A stretch of DNA of 64,000 nucleotides from Lachnocurva sp029100405 (lineage in GTDB: Bacteria; Bacillota; Clostridia; Lachnospirales; Lachnospiraceae), in NCBI GenBank assembly GCA_046263755.1, contig JBJYZC010000006.1:1-64000 (forward strand), written 5' to 3'. Below, piece after piece: positions 31,549 through 40,040 of the stretch. The notes below the pieces were generated by a model. It was not told where the DNA came from, searched no databases, and saw only the letters and a program-made list of their open reading frames with translations. The first letter of the stretch is position 1, and every line of letters begins with the position of its first letter. A program made the position numbers and the translations under genes.

Positions 31549-32979
31549 TTACATTAAAATTGAGTGGAACGCATCGTTTGTGGCGGGTTGTTCCTCTTCT
31601 TTTGCTGCTTCCTGCATCCGAAGATATTTTTGTTCTTCTTCGTAGTTGTACTTATAAATCAGCTCGTAGTTGTAGTCGTGCGTCTGGTCGTTAAATCCAT
31701 GGATTTCCAAGATGGTTCGTACCTTGTAGCCTTCCATGTAAACGACCGTGTCCATGGACGCAAGCATTCGTCTGGCATCTTCGAAACTGTAATCCGAACC
31801 ATACTTTACAAGGTCGGCCAGTTTGTTCATGGTCTCGTAGGCATTGGTCGAGTGAACGGTGAGTGCTGCATAGCCACCGGCATTCAAAAGAGTCATGACG
31901 GAACGCATTTCTCCGCCCTTGACCTCACCGATGATGAATTCATTACAGCCTTCGACCAGAGCCATCTGGCCCAAGTCCTGCAAGGTATAGGGGCGATTGC
32001 CGTCATATCCATGGGTAACGTGCTTGAACATAAATCCCGGCTGATTGGTAAACAACTCATCATTTTCCTGAATGACCAAGGTCTCACGGGTCTTTGGAAT
32101 GTGCTCAATGAAGGCATTCAAGGCGGTGGTCTTGCCACTTCCGGGCTCTCCGGCGAACACGATCCCTTTGGAATACTTGGCACGGTTTCTCAGATAGTCT
32201 GCAATCTGCGGAGTCATCATGTGGTTCTGCTTTGCCGTACATAAGTCCGCAAAGGTGGGTTTCACCTTCGGAATTTTTCGGATATGGAGATACGGATAGT
32301 CCACCGCATTGACCATGGGATCGGAAATAACGAATCGGAGAATGTAATTTTTGTCATGTGCGTCAGCAAAGGTAATGACCGGAGTCCGACCGAATTTCAT
32401 CTTGTTCCGAATGCAGATGGCCGACACAAACATTTTGAGGTCATACTCGTTTTCAAAGCATTCCGAGGAATTGTATGCCTTGCCCTTGATCCGGACACGA
32501 ATATCCTTCGGTCCGCAGACCTTAATATCGGTCGTGTCGGGATTATCAATCAACGGCTGTAAGACGTAGTATCCGAAAACTGCCGTGTGCAGTCGGGTCA
32601 GCATGACACGCTCATCGGATTCATAAGAGCAGATGATCGGGTGCAGTCTGGCAATGTCGTTGTGCAGTCTGGTATAGAATTCCTTGTCGGAAATTTCCCC
32701 GGACTGGCAACGATCGAAAAATAGGGATTCTGTCGTTTCGTAGTAGTTCAACATCTTATGGAAGATGTCATTGAACTGCCGTTGGTTGATATGGATTCGA
32801 GTCTGGATATTCGAATTCCGAAACTGAGCCATACTGGTATCAAACAGAATCGCTTTGTCGTCTTCCTGTGTCCGTTCCTTTCCCTGATCGGGAGCATAGG
32901 GAAGGTTCTTTTCTTCCAGAGCGTTGAGATAGGGGAGTGTCCGACTGGCTTGGGTCTTCTCGTAATTTTCTTTTGTCAA
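31549..32979 (-). CDS. VirB11/CpaF-type secretion ATPase (476 aa)
   Basis: The N-terminal domain is followed by Walker A GEPGSGKTTA (about residue 275), an Asp box (LVIQENDELF), Walker B (EFIIGEVKGGEM) and a His box (ALTVHSTNAYETM). These hexameric ATPases power type II/IV secretion, Tad pili or conjugation. The TTG start overlaps the stop of the 90-aa gene (TTGA). A second, longer member is at 60228-62306; the two share the fold but differ widely outside it, so they probably drive separate assemblies or steps. Confidence 0.9.
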   Translation of the reverse strand: MTKENYEKTQASRTLPYLNALEEKNLPYAPDQGKERTQEDDKAILFDTSMAQFRNSNIQTRIHINQRQFNDIFHKMLNYYETTESLFFDRCQSGEISDKEFYTRLHNDIARLHPIICSYESDERVMLTRLHTAVFGYYVLQPLIDNPDTTDIKVCGPKDIRVRIKGKAYNSSECFENEYDLKMFVSAICIRNKMKFGRTPVITFADAHDKNYILRFVISDPMVNAVDYPYLHIRKIPKVKPTFADLCTAKQNHMMTPQIADYLRNRAKYSKGIVFAGEPGSGKTTALNAFIEHIPKTRETLVIQENDELFTNQPGFMFKHVTHGYDGNRPYTLQDLGQMALVEGCNEFIIGEVKGGEMRSVMTLLNAGGYAALTVHSTNAYETMNKLADLVKYGSDYSFEDARRMLASMDTVVYMEGYKVRTILEIHGFNDQTHDYNYELIYKYNYEEEQKYLRMQEAAKEEEQPATNDAFHSILM

Positions 32980-33248
32980 GATACACCACCCTTTCGATAT
33001 TGTTCGATAAATGCCTGCTTCTTTGCCCGGCTGAACGGATTGGACTTCCAGTCGTCCATCTTCTGCCGTAACAGGTCATGGTAGGCAACGAGGAATTGTT
33101 CCCGTGTGAGATAGGTCCGGCAGACGTTCCATAGGTCATCCATCGAAACCCCGCACCCGACATAGGCTTCCTGAAAACTATGCTTTGTGTCGTAACTCAA
33201 GCGGAGGGTGTTGCCCGTTTTGAAAGCAAATGCAACCAAAGTTATCAA
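32976..33248 (-). CDS. 90-aa protein coupled to the VirB11-like ATPase
   Basis: A helical soluble protein (WNVCRTYLTREQFLVAYHDLL). It is the first gene behind the CATAGAA box at 33273-33286, and its TGA overlaps the TTG start of the ATPase. It may be an ATPase partner. No family recognised. Confidence 0.7.
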   Translation of the reverse strand: MITLVAFAFKTGNTLRLSYDTKHSFQEAYVGCGVSMDDLWNVCRTYLTREQFLVAYHDLLRQKMDDWKSNPFSRAKKQAFIEQYRKGGVS

Positions 33249-33272
33249 TCCTTTCTATTTTCTCTACAGTTC

Positions 33273-33286
33273 TTCTATGGATAAAA
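33273..33286 (-). promoter_or_regulatory. CATAGAA box (ATCC variant)
   Basis: Minus-strand TTTTATCCATAGAA, only 24 bp before the start at 33248. Confidence 0.65.
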
Positions 33287-33357
33287 AATTAAGAAGAAAA
33301 CAGGATTTCTGAAAATTGGTTGAAAAATTTTTGGATGATAAATTTGAGCAAAAGAAA

Positions 33358-33398
33358 AGACCTACCAAACAGAGTTCTCTGTCAGTAGGTCTTGTTTA
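33358..33398. terminator. Hairpin at the edge of the TnpB element
   Basis: GACCTACC..GGTAGGTC-type stem around CAGAGTTCTCTG, with A/T runs on both sides. It can act on either strand and may shield the neighbouring operons from each other. Confidence 0.6.
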
Positions 33399-33456
33399 TC
33401 ATAAATAGTGCCGGGAAGACCCACGGTTTTAACCGTGGGATGAAAGGCACTTTTAC

Positions 33457-33485
33457 TTGACAATGTAATATAATTGTCATATAAT
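33457..33485 (+). promoter_or_regulatory. Promoter of tnpB
   Basis: TTGACA (33457-33462), 17 bp, TATAAT (33480-33485), both perfect. Confidence 0.85.
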
Positions 33486-33511
33486 ATGTATATAGCAATA
33501 AAGAAAGGAGC

Positions 33512-34774
33512 GTGCTATATATGTATCTTACACAAACAAACGCAATACGCGGGTTGACAAAAGAGCAGTATGTCATGCTCCGTGAGATGTGCCAATACTC
33601 AAATAATCTTTACAATGTGGCACTTTATAATATCCGTCAGTATTTCTTTAACGAAAAGCGTTTCTTACAGTATGAGTCTAACTACCATTACTGCAAGACA
33701 AATGAAAACTATGGTCTTTTACAGGCGGGAGTGGCTCAGCAGACACTTAAAGTGGCAGACCGTTCTTTTAAGTCGTTCTTTAATCTTTTGAAGAAGTGCA
33801 AAACAGGTGATTACCGCTACCATGATGTAAAGATTCCACACTATCGCAAAAAGGGCGGATACTTCAATCTCATTTTGTCAACAAATGCTATCAACGTCAA
33901 AGACGGAAAACTTCTTGTTCCTATGAGCAGGGCTTTTTCAAAGGCTCATGGGAATAAGGATATACTCCTGCCGTTCCCGAAGCGTCTTACTGACAAAAAG
34001 ATCAAAGAGATCCGTATCCTGCCAAACTTTGACGGCACATATTTCAAGATACAGTATTGCTATGAAACCTCCTGTAAGGAACATACATCTTATAATGGTA
34101 TCATGGGTATCGACATCGGTGTAGACAATCTTGCTTCCTGCATTACAGACAATGGGACGGCGTTCATTATGGACGGACGTAAACTCAAATCAATAAACCA
34201 TTACTGGAACAAACAGAAAGCGTATTACCAGTCTGTAGCCGATCACCAGAAGCAGAAGTGGACTCACAGGGTTGACGGTCTTACAAGAAAACGCAATAAC
34301 CGTACAAAGGATATCATGTGCAAGTCTGCAAGATATATAGTAAACTACTGTACTGCTAATGGTATTGGTACAATCGTTTGTGGATACAATCCTGACTTCA
34401 AGCGTTCCGTAAACATTGGCAAAACAAACAACCAGAATTTTACCCAGATAAGTTTTGGCGATTTCCGTCAGATACTTGCCTGTCTTTGTGAACAGGAAGG
34501 CATACTTTACATCGAACAGGAAGAGTCATATACATCAAAGTCGTCTTTTCTTGATAACGATATCCTGCCTGTCTACGATGCTGGAAACCCATACAAAGGC
34601 GTATTCAGTGGCAAACGTATAAAACGTGGGCTGTACCGCACATCGAACGGCACATATGTCAATGCCGACATAAACGGTGCCGCAAACATCATCCGTAAAA
34701 GTAAGCAGAACTTCCGTATGGAAGGACTGTGTAAGGGGCTTTTGGCTAGTCCTCAAAGAATAAGGGTATCGTAA
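33512..34774 (+). CDS. tnpB: TnpB, RNA-guided nuclease of IS605 type, zinc-finger-less subgroup (420 aa)
   Basis: RuvC residues are present: Asp in GIDIGVDNLASC (about residue 210), Glu in YIEQEESYTSKSSFLDND (about 335) and Asp in NADINGAANIIRK (about 390). The zinc finger between the last two is absent; the stretch FSGKRIKRGLYRTSNG replaces it, as in a known TnpB subgroup. TnpB proteins cut DNA guided by the omega-RNA from the element's 3' end. The ATG at 33521, behind AAAGGAG, may be the true start. Confidence 0.88.
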   Translation: MLYMYLTQTNAIRGLTKEQYVMLREMCQYSNNLYNVALYNIRQYFFNEKRFLQYESNYHYCKTNENYGLLQAGVAQQTLKVADRSFKSFFNLLKKCKTGDYRYHDVKIPHYRKKGGYFNLILSTNAINVKDGKLLVPMSRAFSKAHGNKDILLPFPKRLTDKKIKEIRILPNFDGTYFKIQYCYETSCKEHTSYNGIMGIDIGVDNLASCITDNGTAFIMDGRKLKSINHYWNKQKAYYQSVADHQKQKWTHRVDGLTRKRNNRTKDIMCKSARYIVNYCTANGIGTIVCGYNPDFKRSVNIGKTNNQNFTQISFGDFRQILACLCEQEGILYIEQEESYTSKSSFLDNDILPVYDAGNPYKGVFSGKRIKRGLYRTSNGTYVNADINGAANIIRKSKQNFRMEGLCKGLLASPQRIRVS

Positions 34775-34861
34775 GGTATCACACTTCTTTGGAATCCCAC
34801 GACTTTAGTCGTGGGAGGATGTCAACAGAACGTACACGTTGGCACGGGCTATAATCAGGGC

Positions 34862-35941
34862 ATGACCGGTTGGGGCATTCGTGTTCCAAAAACGGTTGCC
34901 AAGCCCACCTTGTACGATGGCGATTTTCTGTATAGCGACTATCACGAAAACGCACGAGCCTTGAAGAATAACGGTGCTATGATGCTTGCTATCAAACACC
35001 CCGAAAAGCTCCATGTCAGCGAGAGAGCACTCATTCCGTCACGCTATGACCTTTTGATGAAACCGGAACTGGCGTGGTTGTCCCATGTGGTTATGCCACT
35101 ACCCAGTCGGTTACATCTGGGGCAGGCATTCCTTTCTGATCCGGACAACAAGGACATTCAGATGCGAGCAGTTCGGTTAAACGGTGAAGCCATTAAGTTC
35201 ATTGAACACCCTGACCTTACGGTTCAGCAGGAAATCGTGCGGTGTCACCCGGAACTCATTCCTTCGATCCAGAACCCCGACCCGTCCATCTACAATATCC
35301 TTTTGGAACAGAATCCCAGAGCCATTCTTACCATGGCACACCCGTCTAAGGAAGCATGGCAGATTGCCCTGTCGAGAAACGGACTGTTACTGAAGAACTG
35401 CCCCTATCGGGACAAGGACTTGGTCTTATCCGCCGTACGGCAGAACGGCATTGCCATTCAGTTTGCGGGGAATCTCCAGAACGACCCGGAAGTGCAGATG
35501 GAAGCCGTAGAGCAGAATTCGATTGCCTACAAGCACATTCAGAACCCGACCGAAGAGGTGACGATTCTGGCTGCCGAAAAGAATATCGACAATATCAGCA
35601 AAGAAACCGACCTGCCGATCCTCATGCAACGGGAACTGGTCGAGGACAATCCCACCAATATTCTGAATTTTAAGGACAAGGCAGACCCGAGCGTGGTGCT
35701 TTTGGCTTTGAGTAAGAACGGACTGTTACTTCGGAATTTCCGTCAGGCAGACGAAGAAATGCAGATGACTGCCGTGCAGAACAACGGTCTTGCCATTCGA
35801 TATATCCGTACCCCAAGCATGGATCTGCTTAAAGCAGCCTACGAGAGCAACCCCCGTTCTCTTCGGTATATGCGGATTACACCAAACCAGAAGGCAGAAC
35901 TCCTTCGGGAAGTCGAGGAAGGCGAAGAACTAAGCCGTTAA
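34862..35941 (+). CDS. DUF4116-like repeat protein, 5' end probably lost to the TnpB element
   Basis: Residues from about 70 to 350 are repeats of the DUF4116 kind (AVRLNGEAIKFI, AVRQNGIAIQFAG, AVQNNGLAIRYI, each about 20-25 residues and helical). The frame runs unbroken from the right end of the IS element (34826) with no convincing ribosome site or promoter; the first internal ATG is 34862. The element therefore seems to have removed or separated the true start. Function of DUF4116 proteins is unknown. Confidence 0.65.
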   Translation: MTGWGIRVPKTVAKPTLYDGDFLYSDYHENARALKNNGAMMLAIKHPEKLHVSERALIPSRYDLLMKPELAWLSHVVMPLPSRLHLGQAFLSDPDNKDIQMRAVRLNGEAIKFIEHPDLTVQQEIVRCHPELIPSIQNPDPSIYNILLEQNPRAILTMAHPSKEAWQIALSRNGLLLKNCPYRDKDLVLSAVRQNGIAIQFAGNLQNDPEVQMEAVEQNSIAYKHIQNPTEEVTILAAEKNIDNISKETDLPILMQRELVEDNPTNILNFKDKADPSVVLLALSKNGLLLRNFRQADEEMQMTAVQNNGLAIRYIRTPSMDLLKAAYESNPRSLRYMRITPNQKAELLREVEEGEELSR

Positions 35942-35972
35942 CAAAGGTGACTTACAAAAGGACGGGCAGGTA

Positions 35973-36024
35973 AAGTTCGACCTTCGGTCATTAACTCTGA
36001 CCCTTTGCTTTGCAAAGGCTCAGA
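35973..36024 (-). repeat. Double-hairpin element copy 5
   Basis: Minus-strand CTGAGCCTTTGCAAAGCAAAG, then GACCGAAGGTCGAAC. It lies just after the DUF4116 gene. Confidence 0.8.
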
Positions 36025-36088
36025 AACTGCCTGTCTCTTTTTGTACTGAGAGAAATACACGAATATGAAAAGTCATCTCCGTATGAAT

Positions 36089-36118
36089 TTGGGGGTATGG
36101 ACATCGAAATGGTATAAT
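36089..36118 (+). promoter_or_regulatory. Sigma-A-like promoter
   Basis: TTGGGG (36089-36094), 18 bp, TATAAT (36113-36118), about 50 bp before the 250-aa membrane gene. Confidence 0.6.
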
Positions 36119-36168
36119 GAAATTGTATGGAAATATAGTTACGTTTGAAAATGTATTGAGGTGGATTT

Positions 36169-36921
36169 ATGGAAATGTTATTGGCTGTATTCATGGTTTT
36201 GAAAGCATTGTTTTGGGGAATTGTATATACCTTTGCGTATAAGACGCCACGGACGATTGCCCTTTCTATTCTTATTCCTGCTGGCGTTTATGGTCTCCTT
36301 TCGGCAAGCCATGTAGGAAATATGACAACGGCGATGATGGCTATTTTTGCCCTGCTTTTGTATTACAGTATCGAGTTTCATTTCTTTACCAAGGTTGCGA
36401 TTTTTGCGTTGGGTATGCTTGTCGTATTCATCACAAGTTTTACCATTATCGCTCGGACATGGAATGCAAACGAGGACGCTGTAGACATGGATACTGTTTA
36501 CCCTGTTATCGGTCAGATCATAGACCAGTCGCAAACAGATAAAAAACTCAATCCTGTCAATTCGATAAAGAAATTTGCAGTCGTTGGTATGACGGCAGAC
36601 GCTTACCATTATGGTGTGTCTGATGCTGAACACCCTGAGCTTTTAACTTCTCCTGTCTATGCCAATCCAAAGTATGCCAAGGAACGGGTATTACTGGAGA
36701 AGTACAAGGCATTGGAAGATAAGAAGAATACGGAACTGAACGCTTTACGGCAAGACGAAAGGTCGGACTGGTTGAAGACGTATGTGAACAAGCCAGTCGC
36801 TTATGCCGTCCAAGAAATCGGCTTTTGTTTCCGCTTTGCGTGGATGGAGCTTGCACCACTCTTCCTGCTCCTCGGCGGGATTACGGTTGGTCTGGACGTG
36901 CTTTTGATATTTCTGCTTTGA
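36169..36921 (+). CDS. Polytopic membrane protein (250 aa)
   Basis: Three to four membrane segments lie in residues 1-95 and one or two in residues 215-250, with a soluble region between (VVGMTADAYHYGVSDAEHP, then a helical E/K stretch). GAGGTGG precedes the ATG. No transporter or enzyme motif is visible. Followed 16 bp later by the 97-aa gene. Confidence 0.75.
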   Translation: MEMLLAVFMVLKALFWGIVYTFAYKTPRTIALSILIPAGVYGLLSASHVGNMTTAMMAIFALLLYYSIEFHFFTKVAIFALGMLVVFITSFTIIARTWNANEDAVDMDTVYPVIGQIIDQSQTDKKLNPVNSIKKFAVVGMTADAYHYGVSDAEHPELLTSPVYANPKYAKERVLLEKYKALEDKKNTELNALRQDERSDWLKTYVNKPVAYAVQEIGFCFRFAWMELAPLFLLLGGITVGLDVLLIFLL

Positions 36922-36937
36922 ACTTTGGGAGGGTTTC

Positions 36938-37231
36938 ATGAACGTTTATCTTGTGGTCTTTTGTATTGCATTCCTCATTGCCATCTACCGTGTGGTTCGT
37001 ACCTTCTTGGTTCAGCACGGTGTGGAACATGGCATGACCGAGCATGAAGCTCAAAGGCGGTATGACAACCTCTTCTCCCTGCTTTGGATACGCCATCGGG
37101 AGAAACGGAAGAAACAACAAACGAAGGTATCGGACAAACCATTAGACGTACCCAAGACCGAGCCAGAGACACCCAAACGGGTACAAACTCGATGGACGTC
37201 CATCGGAACAAAGGTTCGGAAAGAACGCTAA
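36938..37231 (+). CDS. Small membrane-anchored protein (97 aa)
   Basis: One membrane segment at the N-terminus (VYLVVFCIAFLIAIYRVV), then a strongly basic cytoplasmic part rich in K and R. GGGAGGG precedes the ATG. Likely works with the preceding membrane protein; the terminator follows directly. Confidence 0.7.
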   Translation: MNVYLVVFCIAFLIAIYRVVRTFLVQHGVEHGMTEHEAQRRYDNLFSLLWIRHREKRKKQQTKVSDKPLDVPKTEPETPKRVQTRWTSIGTKVRKER

Positions 37232-37237
37232 AGAACA

Positions 37238-37272
37238 ACCCCTTGCATCCTACGATGTGAGGGGTATTTTTT
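37238..37272 (+). terminator. Terminator of the 36169-37231 pair
   Basis: CCCCT..GCATC pairs with GATGT..AGGGG and is followed by TATTTTTTT. Confidence 0.8.
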
Positions 37273-37304
37273 TGCCTTTTTCTGCAACTTCTTCCCCACT
37301 CAAC

Positions 37305-37334
37305 TTGACGTATTATATAATGATATGCTATTAT
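37305..37334 (+). promoter_or_regulatory. Sigma-A promoter of the small-gene cluster
   Basis: TTGACG (37305-37310), 18 bp, TATTAT (37329-37334); overlapping TATATAA words offer other -10 choices. About 38 bp before 37372. Confidence 0.65.
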
Positions 37335-37371
37335 ATAACTATCAAAGGAAAAGAGAAAGAGAGGACAGAAG

Positions 37372-37674
37372 ATGTATTTTATTCGGGAAGAACGGGATAA
37401 CGGACAAGTTTTTATCCATAGATATAACAGATACAGAAAAGAGGAAGAAGTTCTTTATTTTGCAGACCATATGTGGGAGCAATACATCTCTGACAATGAG
37501 AAAAGCCACATCACATCCTTCTGCCTGATGGAATCTGAGCCTTCGCAAAGCAAAGGCGAAGAATTAAAGACCGAAGGTCGAAAGTCAGAAGACCCTGACG
37601 GAAACGATGGCAGAATAGTGAAACGGTACAAGGGAAACGACCGTTTACACGATGGAAAGGAAAAAGAATTATGA
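37372..37674 (+). CDS. First protein of the small-gene cluster (100 aa, with in-frame repeat insert)
   Basis: Residues 1-54 (MYFIREERDNGQVFIHRYN..) look like a compact small domain. Residues about 55-72 (SEPSQSKGEELKTEGRKS) are encoded by a double-hairpin element copy, so the protein carries an element-derived insert. The tail is basic and polar. AGAGGACAG precedes the ATG. Function unknown. Confidence 0.7.
   Translation: MYFIREERDNGQVFIHRYNRYRKEEEVLYFADHMWEQYISDNEKSHITSFCLMESEPSQSKGEELKTEGRKSEDPDGNDGRIVKRYKGNDRLHDGKEKEL
37535..37585 (+). repeat. Double-hairpin element copy 6, in frame inside a gene
   Basis: CTGAGCCTTCGCAAAGCAAAG, then GACCGAAGGTCGAAAGT; 51 bp, a multiple of three, keeping the reading frame. 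Confidence 0.8.
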
Positions 37675-37850
37675 TGACAATTACCTGTTCCGAAGCGGAA
37701 AAAGAGTGGTTGGAAAAGCTGATGATCGAAAGCGAGCATTGTGACCTTGATTGTCATTGTGACCTGTTAGGCGACACCAGTAAAACAAATATGCGTCACA
37801 TCTGCAAGGAGTGTATCGAAGAGAACGTAGACTTCGAGATCGAGAGGTAG
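37671..37850 (+). CDS. 59-aa Cys-rich protein
   Basis: It starts MMTITCSEAEKEW and contains CDLDCHCDL and CKECIEEN, a likely metal-binding arrangement. ATG overlaps the previous stop (ATGA). Function unknown. Confidence 0.65.
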   Translation: MMTITCSEAEKEWLEKLMIESEHCDLDCHCDLLGDTSKTNMRHICKECIEENVDFEIER

Positions 37851-37864
37851 AAAGGACAAAGCCC

Positions 37865-38053
37865 ATGAGGTACGGTGTCTATCAATGTAAAGAAACGAAA
37901 TGTACAACCTACTGGGCATTCTCCTCGGATATCTGTGAAGAAGCAGAAAAAAGGGGATTTATGAAGGTAAAAGAGACAGAAATGGAAATGGAAGCCATTC
38001 AGGAAGCGAGACGATTAAACGCCCTGATAGCAAATCAGAAAGGAAGACATTGA
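37865..38053 (+). CDS. 62-aa protein with N-terminal Cys pair
   Basis: It starts at MRYGVYQCKETKC behind GAAAGGACA. A small beta-type start (YWAFSSDICEEAEKRGF) is followed by a charged helix. No known family. Confidence 0.65.
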   Translation: MRYGVYQCKETKCTTYWAFSSDICEEAEKRGFMKVKETEMEMEAIQEARRLNALIANQKGRH

Positions 38054-38054
38054 A

Positions 38055-38255
38055 ATGTTCAAGTACGGTATGCGACTTCGCCCATTTTCCATTGGATGTC
38101 AGCCGATGGCAGGATTGCTGAAAGTGGAGGAGGATCCGACAGGGGACTACTGGAACATCCTCTACTATGCCGACCCGCTGAACGACCATGAGCAGGACGG
38201 ATTTGAACTGGACTATCTGGGAGAGGAAAGGGAGAAGGATGACTACGACAGATAA
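38055..38255 (+). CDS. 66-aa small phage/plasmid-type protein
   Basis: MFKYGMRLRPFSIGCQPMAG is a pattern I associate with small accessory proteins of Firmicutes mobile elements. It begins one base after the previous stop. Function unknown. Confidence 0.7.
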   Translation: MFKYGMRLRPFSIGCQPMAGLLKVEEDPTGDYWNILYYADPLNDHEQDGFELDYLGEEREKDDYDR

Positions 38256-38484
38256 CAGATTGATTTCCTGTAATGAGAGAATGCCAGAGCACAACGAACG
38301 GTATGAGGACAGGACACGCAAACACTATCTCATTCTGGACGAATATGGAGACTTCCACGTTGCTTATTACACAAGCATCGGATGGATTCCAACAGACGGT
38401 TTCCATATCACAGACAATGAAGTGGAAGTAATCGCATGGATGCCACTACCGGAGAGACTGGAAATAGAGAGGGAAGAAAGATGA
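38239..38484 (+). CDS. DUF551-like protein (81 aa)
   Basis: ISCNERMPEHNERY near the start and VIAWMPLPERL near the end are the two DUF551 signatures. It overlaps the previous gene by 17 bp; the GGAAAGGGAGAAGG site supports the start at 38239. Confidence 0.78.
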   Translation: MTTTDNRLISCNERMPEHNERYEDRTRKHYLILDEYGDFHVAYYTSIGWIPTDGFHITDNEVEVIAWMPLPERLEIEREER

Positions 38485-38723
38485 CGAAAGCAGAAATGAT
38501 GGATTCACTCAATCGGGCAAAAACATTATTAAAAGCCACAAAAGACCTGTTAGAGAAACAGGAAAATTCTTATTATGTTCTGAATTTATTAGAAGAAACC
38601 GTTTTCTATGATGGGGCAGAGTGTGATGGCACTTGTTTGAAAGACGATATAGACGATTGGTTCGATGAATTAGAGGAGCAGACAAAAACGGAGCCTAGGG
38701 AAGAGGAGAGGGGAGAAAGATGA
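38481..38723 (+). CDS. 80-aa helical acidic protein
   Basis: ATGA overlap with the DUF551 gene before it. LNRAKTLLKATKDLLEKQE is a helix; the tail is acidic with two Cys. Unknown function. Confidence 0.7.
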   Translation: MTKAEMMDSLNRAKTLLKATKDLLEKQENSYYVLNLLEETVFYDGAECDGTCLKDDIDDWFDELEEQTKTEPREEERGER

Positions 38724-39049
38724 CGAGAGAGGATGCAATCAACAGAGTTCAGGGGTATTTGACCGATTATCTTCCAGTCGAAGACCTTGACGAATTGGAA
38801 GAAATTATCAAAGCTCTAAAGCAAAAGCCAAAGTGGATTTCTTGCAACGAACGACTTCCGAAAGAATCTGGTAAATATTTGTGTACATTCGGTGGGACGA
38901 ATCTTACAGGAATTGACTCATATACTACGGAATCCTATGCGAAAACAATCTTTGATGTTGCCGAAGAATGTGATATTGGTTGGCAGTCAAAAAATGTAAT
39001 AGCGTGGATGCCGTTACCGATTCCGTACAAAGCAGAACTGGAGAGATGA
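38720..39049 (+). CDS. DUF551-like protein with N-terminal helical part (109 aa)
   Basis: ATGA overlap with the previous gene. Residues 1-35 are helical; ISCNERLPKESGKY and VIAWMPLPIPY mark the DUF551 domain. Second of three such genes in this cluster. Confidence 0.78.
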   Translation: MTREDAINRVQGYLTDYLPVEDLDELEEIIKALKQKPKWISCNERLPKESGKYLCTFGGTNLTGIDSYTTESYAKTIFDVAEECDIGWQSKNVIAWMPLPIPYKAELER

Positions 39050-39050
39050 A

Positions 39051-39230
39051 ATGACGATTGACGAAGCAATTCAAAGATATGTCGATAATGCCGAATATGA
39101 ACGTACTCACGGAAACTTACAAGGGTTTTTGGAATTCACGCAGTTGGAGAAGTGGCTAAAAGAATTAAGAGCTTATCGAAAGATAGATGATCGCTTGAGG
39201 GCAGAAAGTAAGGAACGAAATGACAAGTGA
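39051..39230 (+). CDS. 59-aa helical protein
   Basis: MTIDEAIQRYVDNAEYE... is all-helical with many charges. It starts 1 bp after the DUF551 gene, and its end overlaps the next start. Unknown function. Confidence 0.6.
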   Translation: MTIDEAIQRYVDNAEYERTHGNLQGFLEFTQLEKWLKELRAYRKIDDRLRAESKERNDK

Positions 39231-39348
39231 AGAATCAAACGCAAGACGGATATGCTGCCCTATGTGTGACAAGAAGAAGTGTGACAGAGAAGCGGATGAC
39301 TGCGATGTAAAAATTTACTTGGAAAGCAGGAAAGGTGAAGAAGAATGA
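39220..39348 (+). CDS. 42-aa Cys-rich peptide
   Basis: RRICCPMCDKKKCDREADDC suggests a small zinc-binding peptide. AAGGAACGAA stands before the ATG, and its TGA overlaps the next ATG. Its tight overlaps on both sides support it. Confidence 0.6.
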   Translation: MTSEESNARRICCPMCDKKKCDREADDCDVKIYLESRKGEEE

Positions 39349-39710
39349 CCATACAGAAGAAGGCAATCGAACAACTGGAACGGATCAGCAACCATTTAGC
39401 TTCCATCGGAGAAAAAGAAGACTACACCGATGTGGCCATTCAAGCCTTAGAGCAGACAAGATGGATTCCTTGCAGCGAACGACTGCCGAAAGAAAACGAG
39501 TATGTGGACAATGTAAGAAAACATTATCTCGTACAGAACGAGTACGGAGATATGTTCGTTGCAAGCTATATCAAGAAGGACTATTGGGAAGAGATTTATC
39601 ACATAGGACCTGTTACCGACAAGATTGTAGCGTGGATGCCGTTGCCTGAGAGGTATCAGGAGAGAGAAAAAGAGGAAGAAGTGCATGAGTATTCTGACAA
39701 ATCCCTCTGA
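39345..39710 (+). CDS. DUF551-like protein (121 aa)
   Basis: N-terminal helix (KKAIEQLERISNHLASIG), then IPCSERLPKENEYVD and IVAWMPLPERYQ. Third DUF551-like member of the cluster, closest to that at 38239-38484. Confidence 0.78.
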   Translation: MTIQKKAIEQLERISNHLASIGEKEDYTDVAIQALEQTRWIPCSERLPKENEYVDNVRKHYLVQNEYGDMFVASYIKKDYWEEIYHIGPVTDKIVAWMPLPERYQEREKEEEVHEYSDKSL

Positions 39711-39876
39711 CACACTTACGCTCAAAACAATGTACAAGTGTCAGAAGAAAACAATTCGTTTTCACACCTCTTCCATCGTAAGGACGGGAGGGGAGAGTGG
39801 AATCGAACTGACCGAACGGTGCAAGAATTTCTTGGACGAACTAAAAAAGGATGGAAACAAGATATGGCAGATATAG
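39685..39876 (+). CDS. 63-aa possible small protein
   Basis: It starts MSILTNPSDTLTLKTMY behind GAAGAAG and overlaps both neighbours (26 and 13 bp). No family. Overlap pattern fits the cluster, but coding evidence is thin. Confidence 0.4.
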   Translation: MSILTNPSDTLTLKTMYKCQKKTIRFHTSSIVRTGGESGIELTERCKNFLDELKKDGNKIWQI

Positions 39877-40040
39877 ACGAGAGATACATAATCAACATCT
39901 TAACCACATTGGATAATCTCAAGGATGAGTATGGCGATACGTTTTCCTCTGCTTATCCGGAAGAAGCCAAGCTGATCGAAGACGCTCTTTACTTGTATTA
40001 CGACAAGGTTAAAGAGGAAAGGGGAGAAGAAAAGATATGA
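39864..40040 (+). CDS. 58-aa acidic helical protein
   Basis: It starts MADIDERYIINILTTLDNL behind AAAGGATGGAAAC. The frame is open further upstream to 39738, but that part is poor. Its stop overlaps the next ATG. Confidence 0.6.
   Translation: MADIDERYIINILTTLDNLKDEYGDTFSSAYPEEAKLIEDALYLYYDKVKEERGEEKI

Larger units (their letters stand above)
33401..34825 (+). mobile_element. IS605-type element carrying only tnpB
   Basis: The left end has the hairpin CCCACGGTTTTAACCGTGGG, and the right end CCCACGACTTTAGTCGTGGG followed by GATGTCAA, the TCAA end expected in this family. No Y1 transposase lies inside, so it needs one in trans. The right boundary is firm; the left is judged by likeness to the other IS605 element here. 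Confidence 0.75.
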
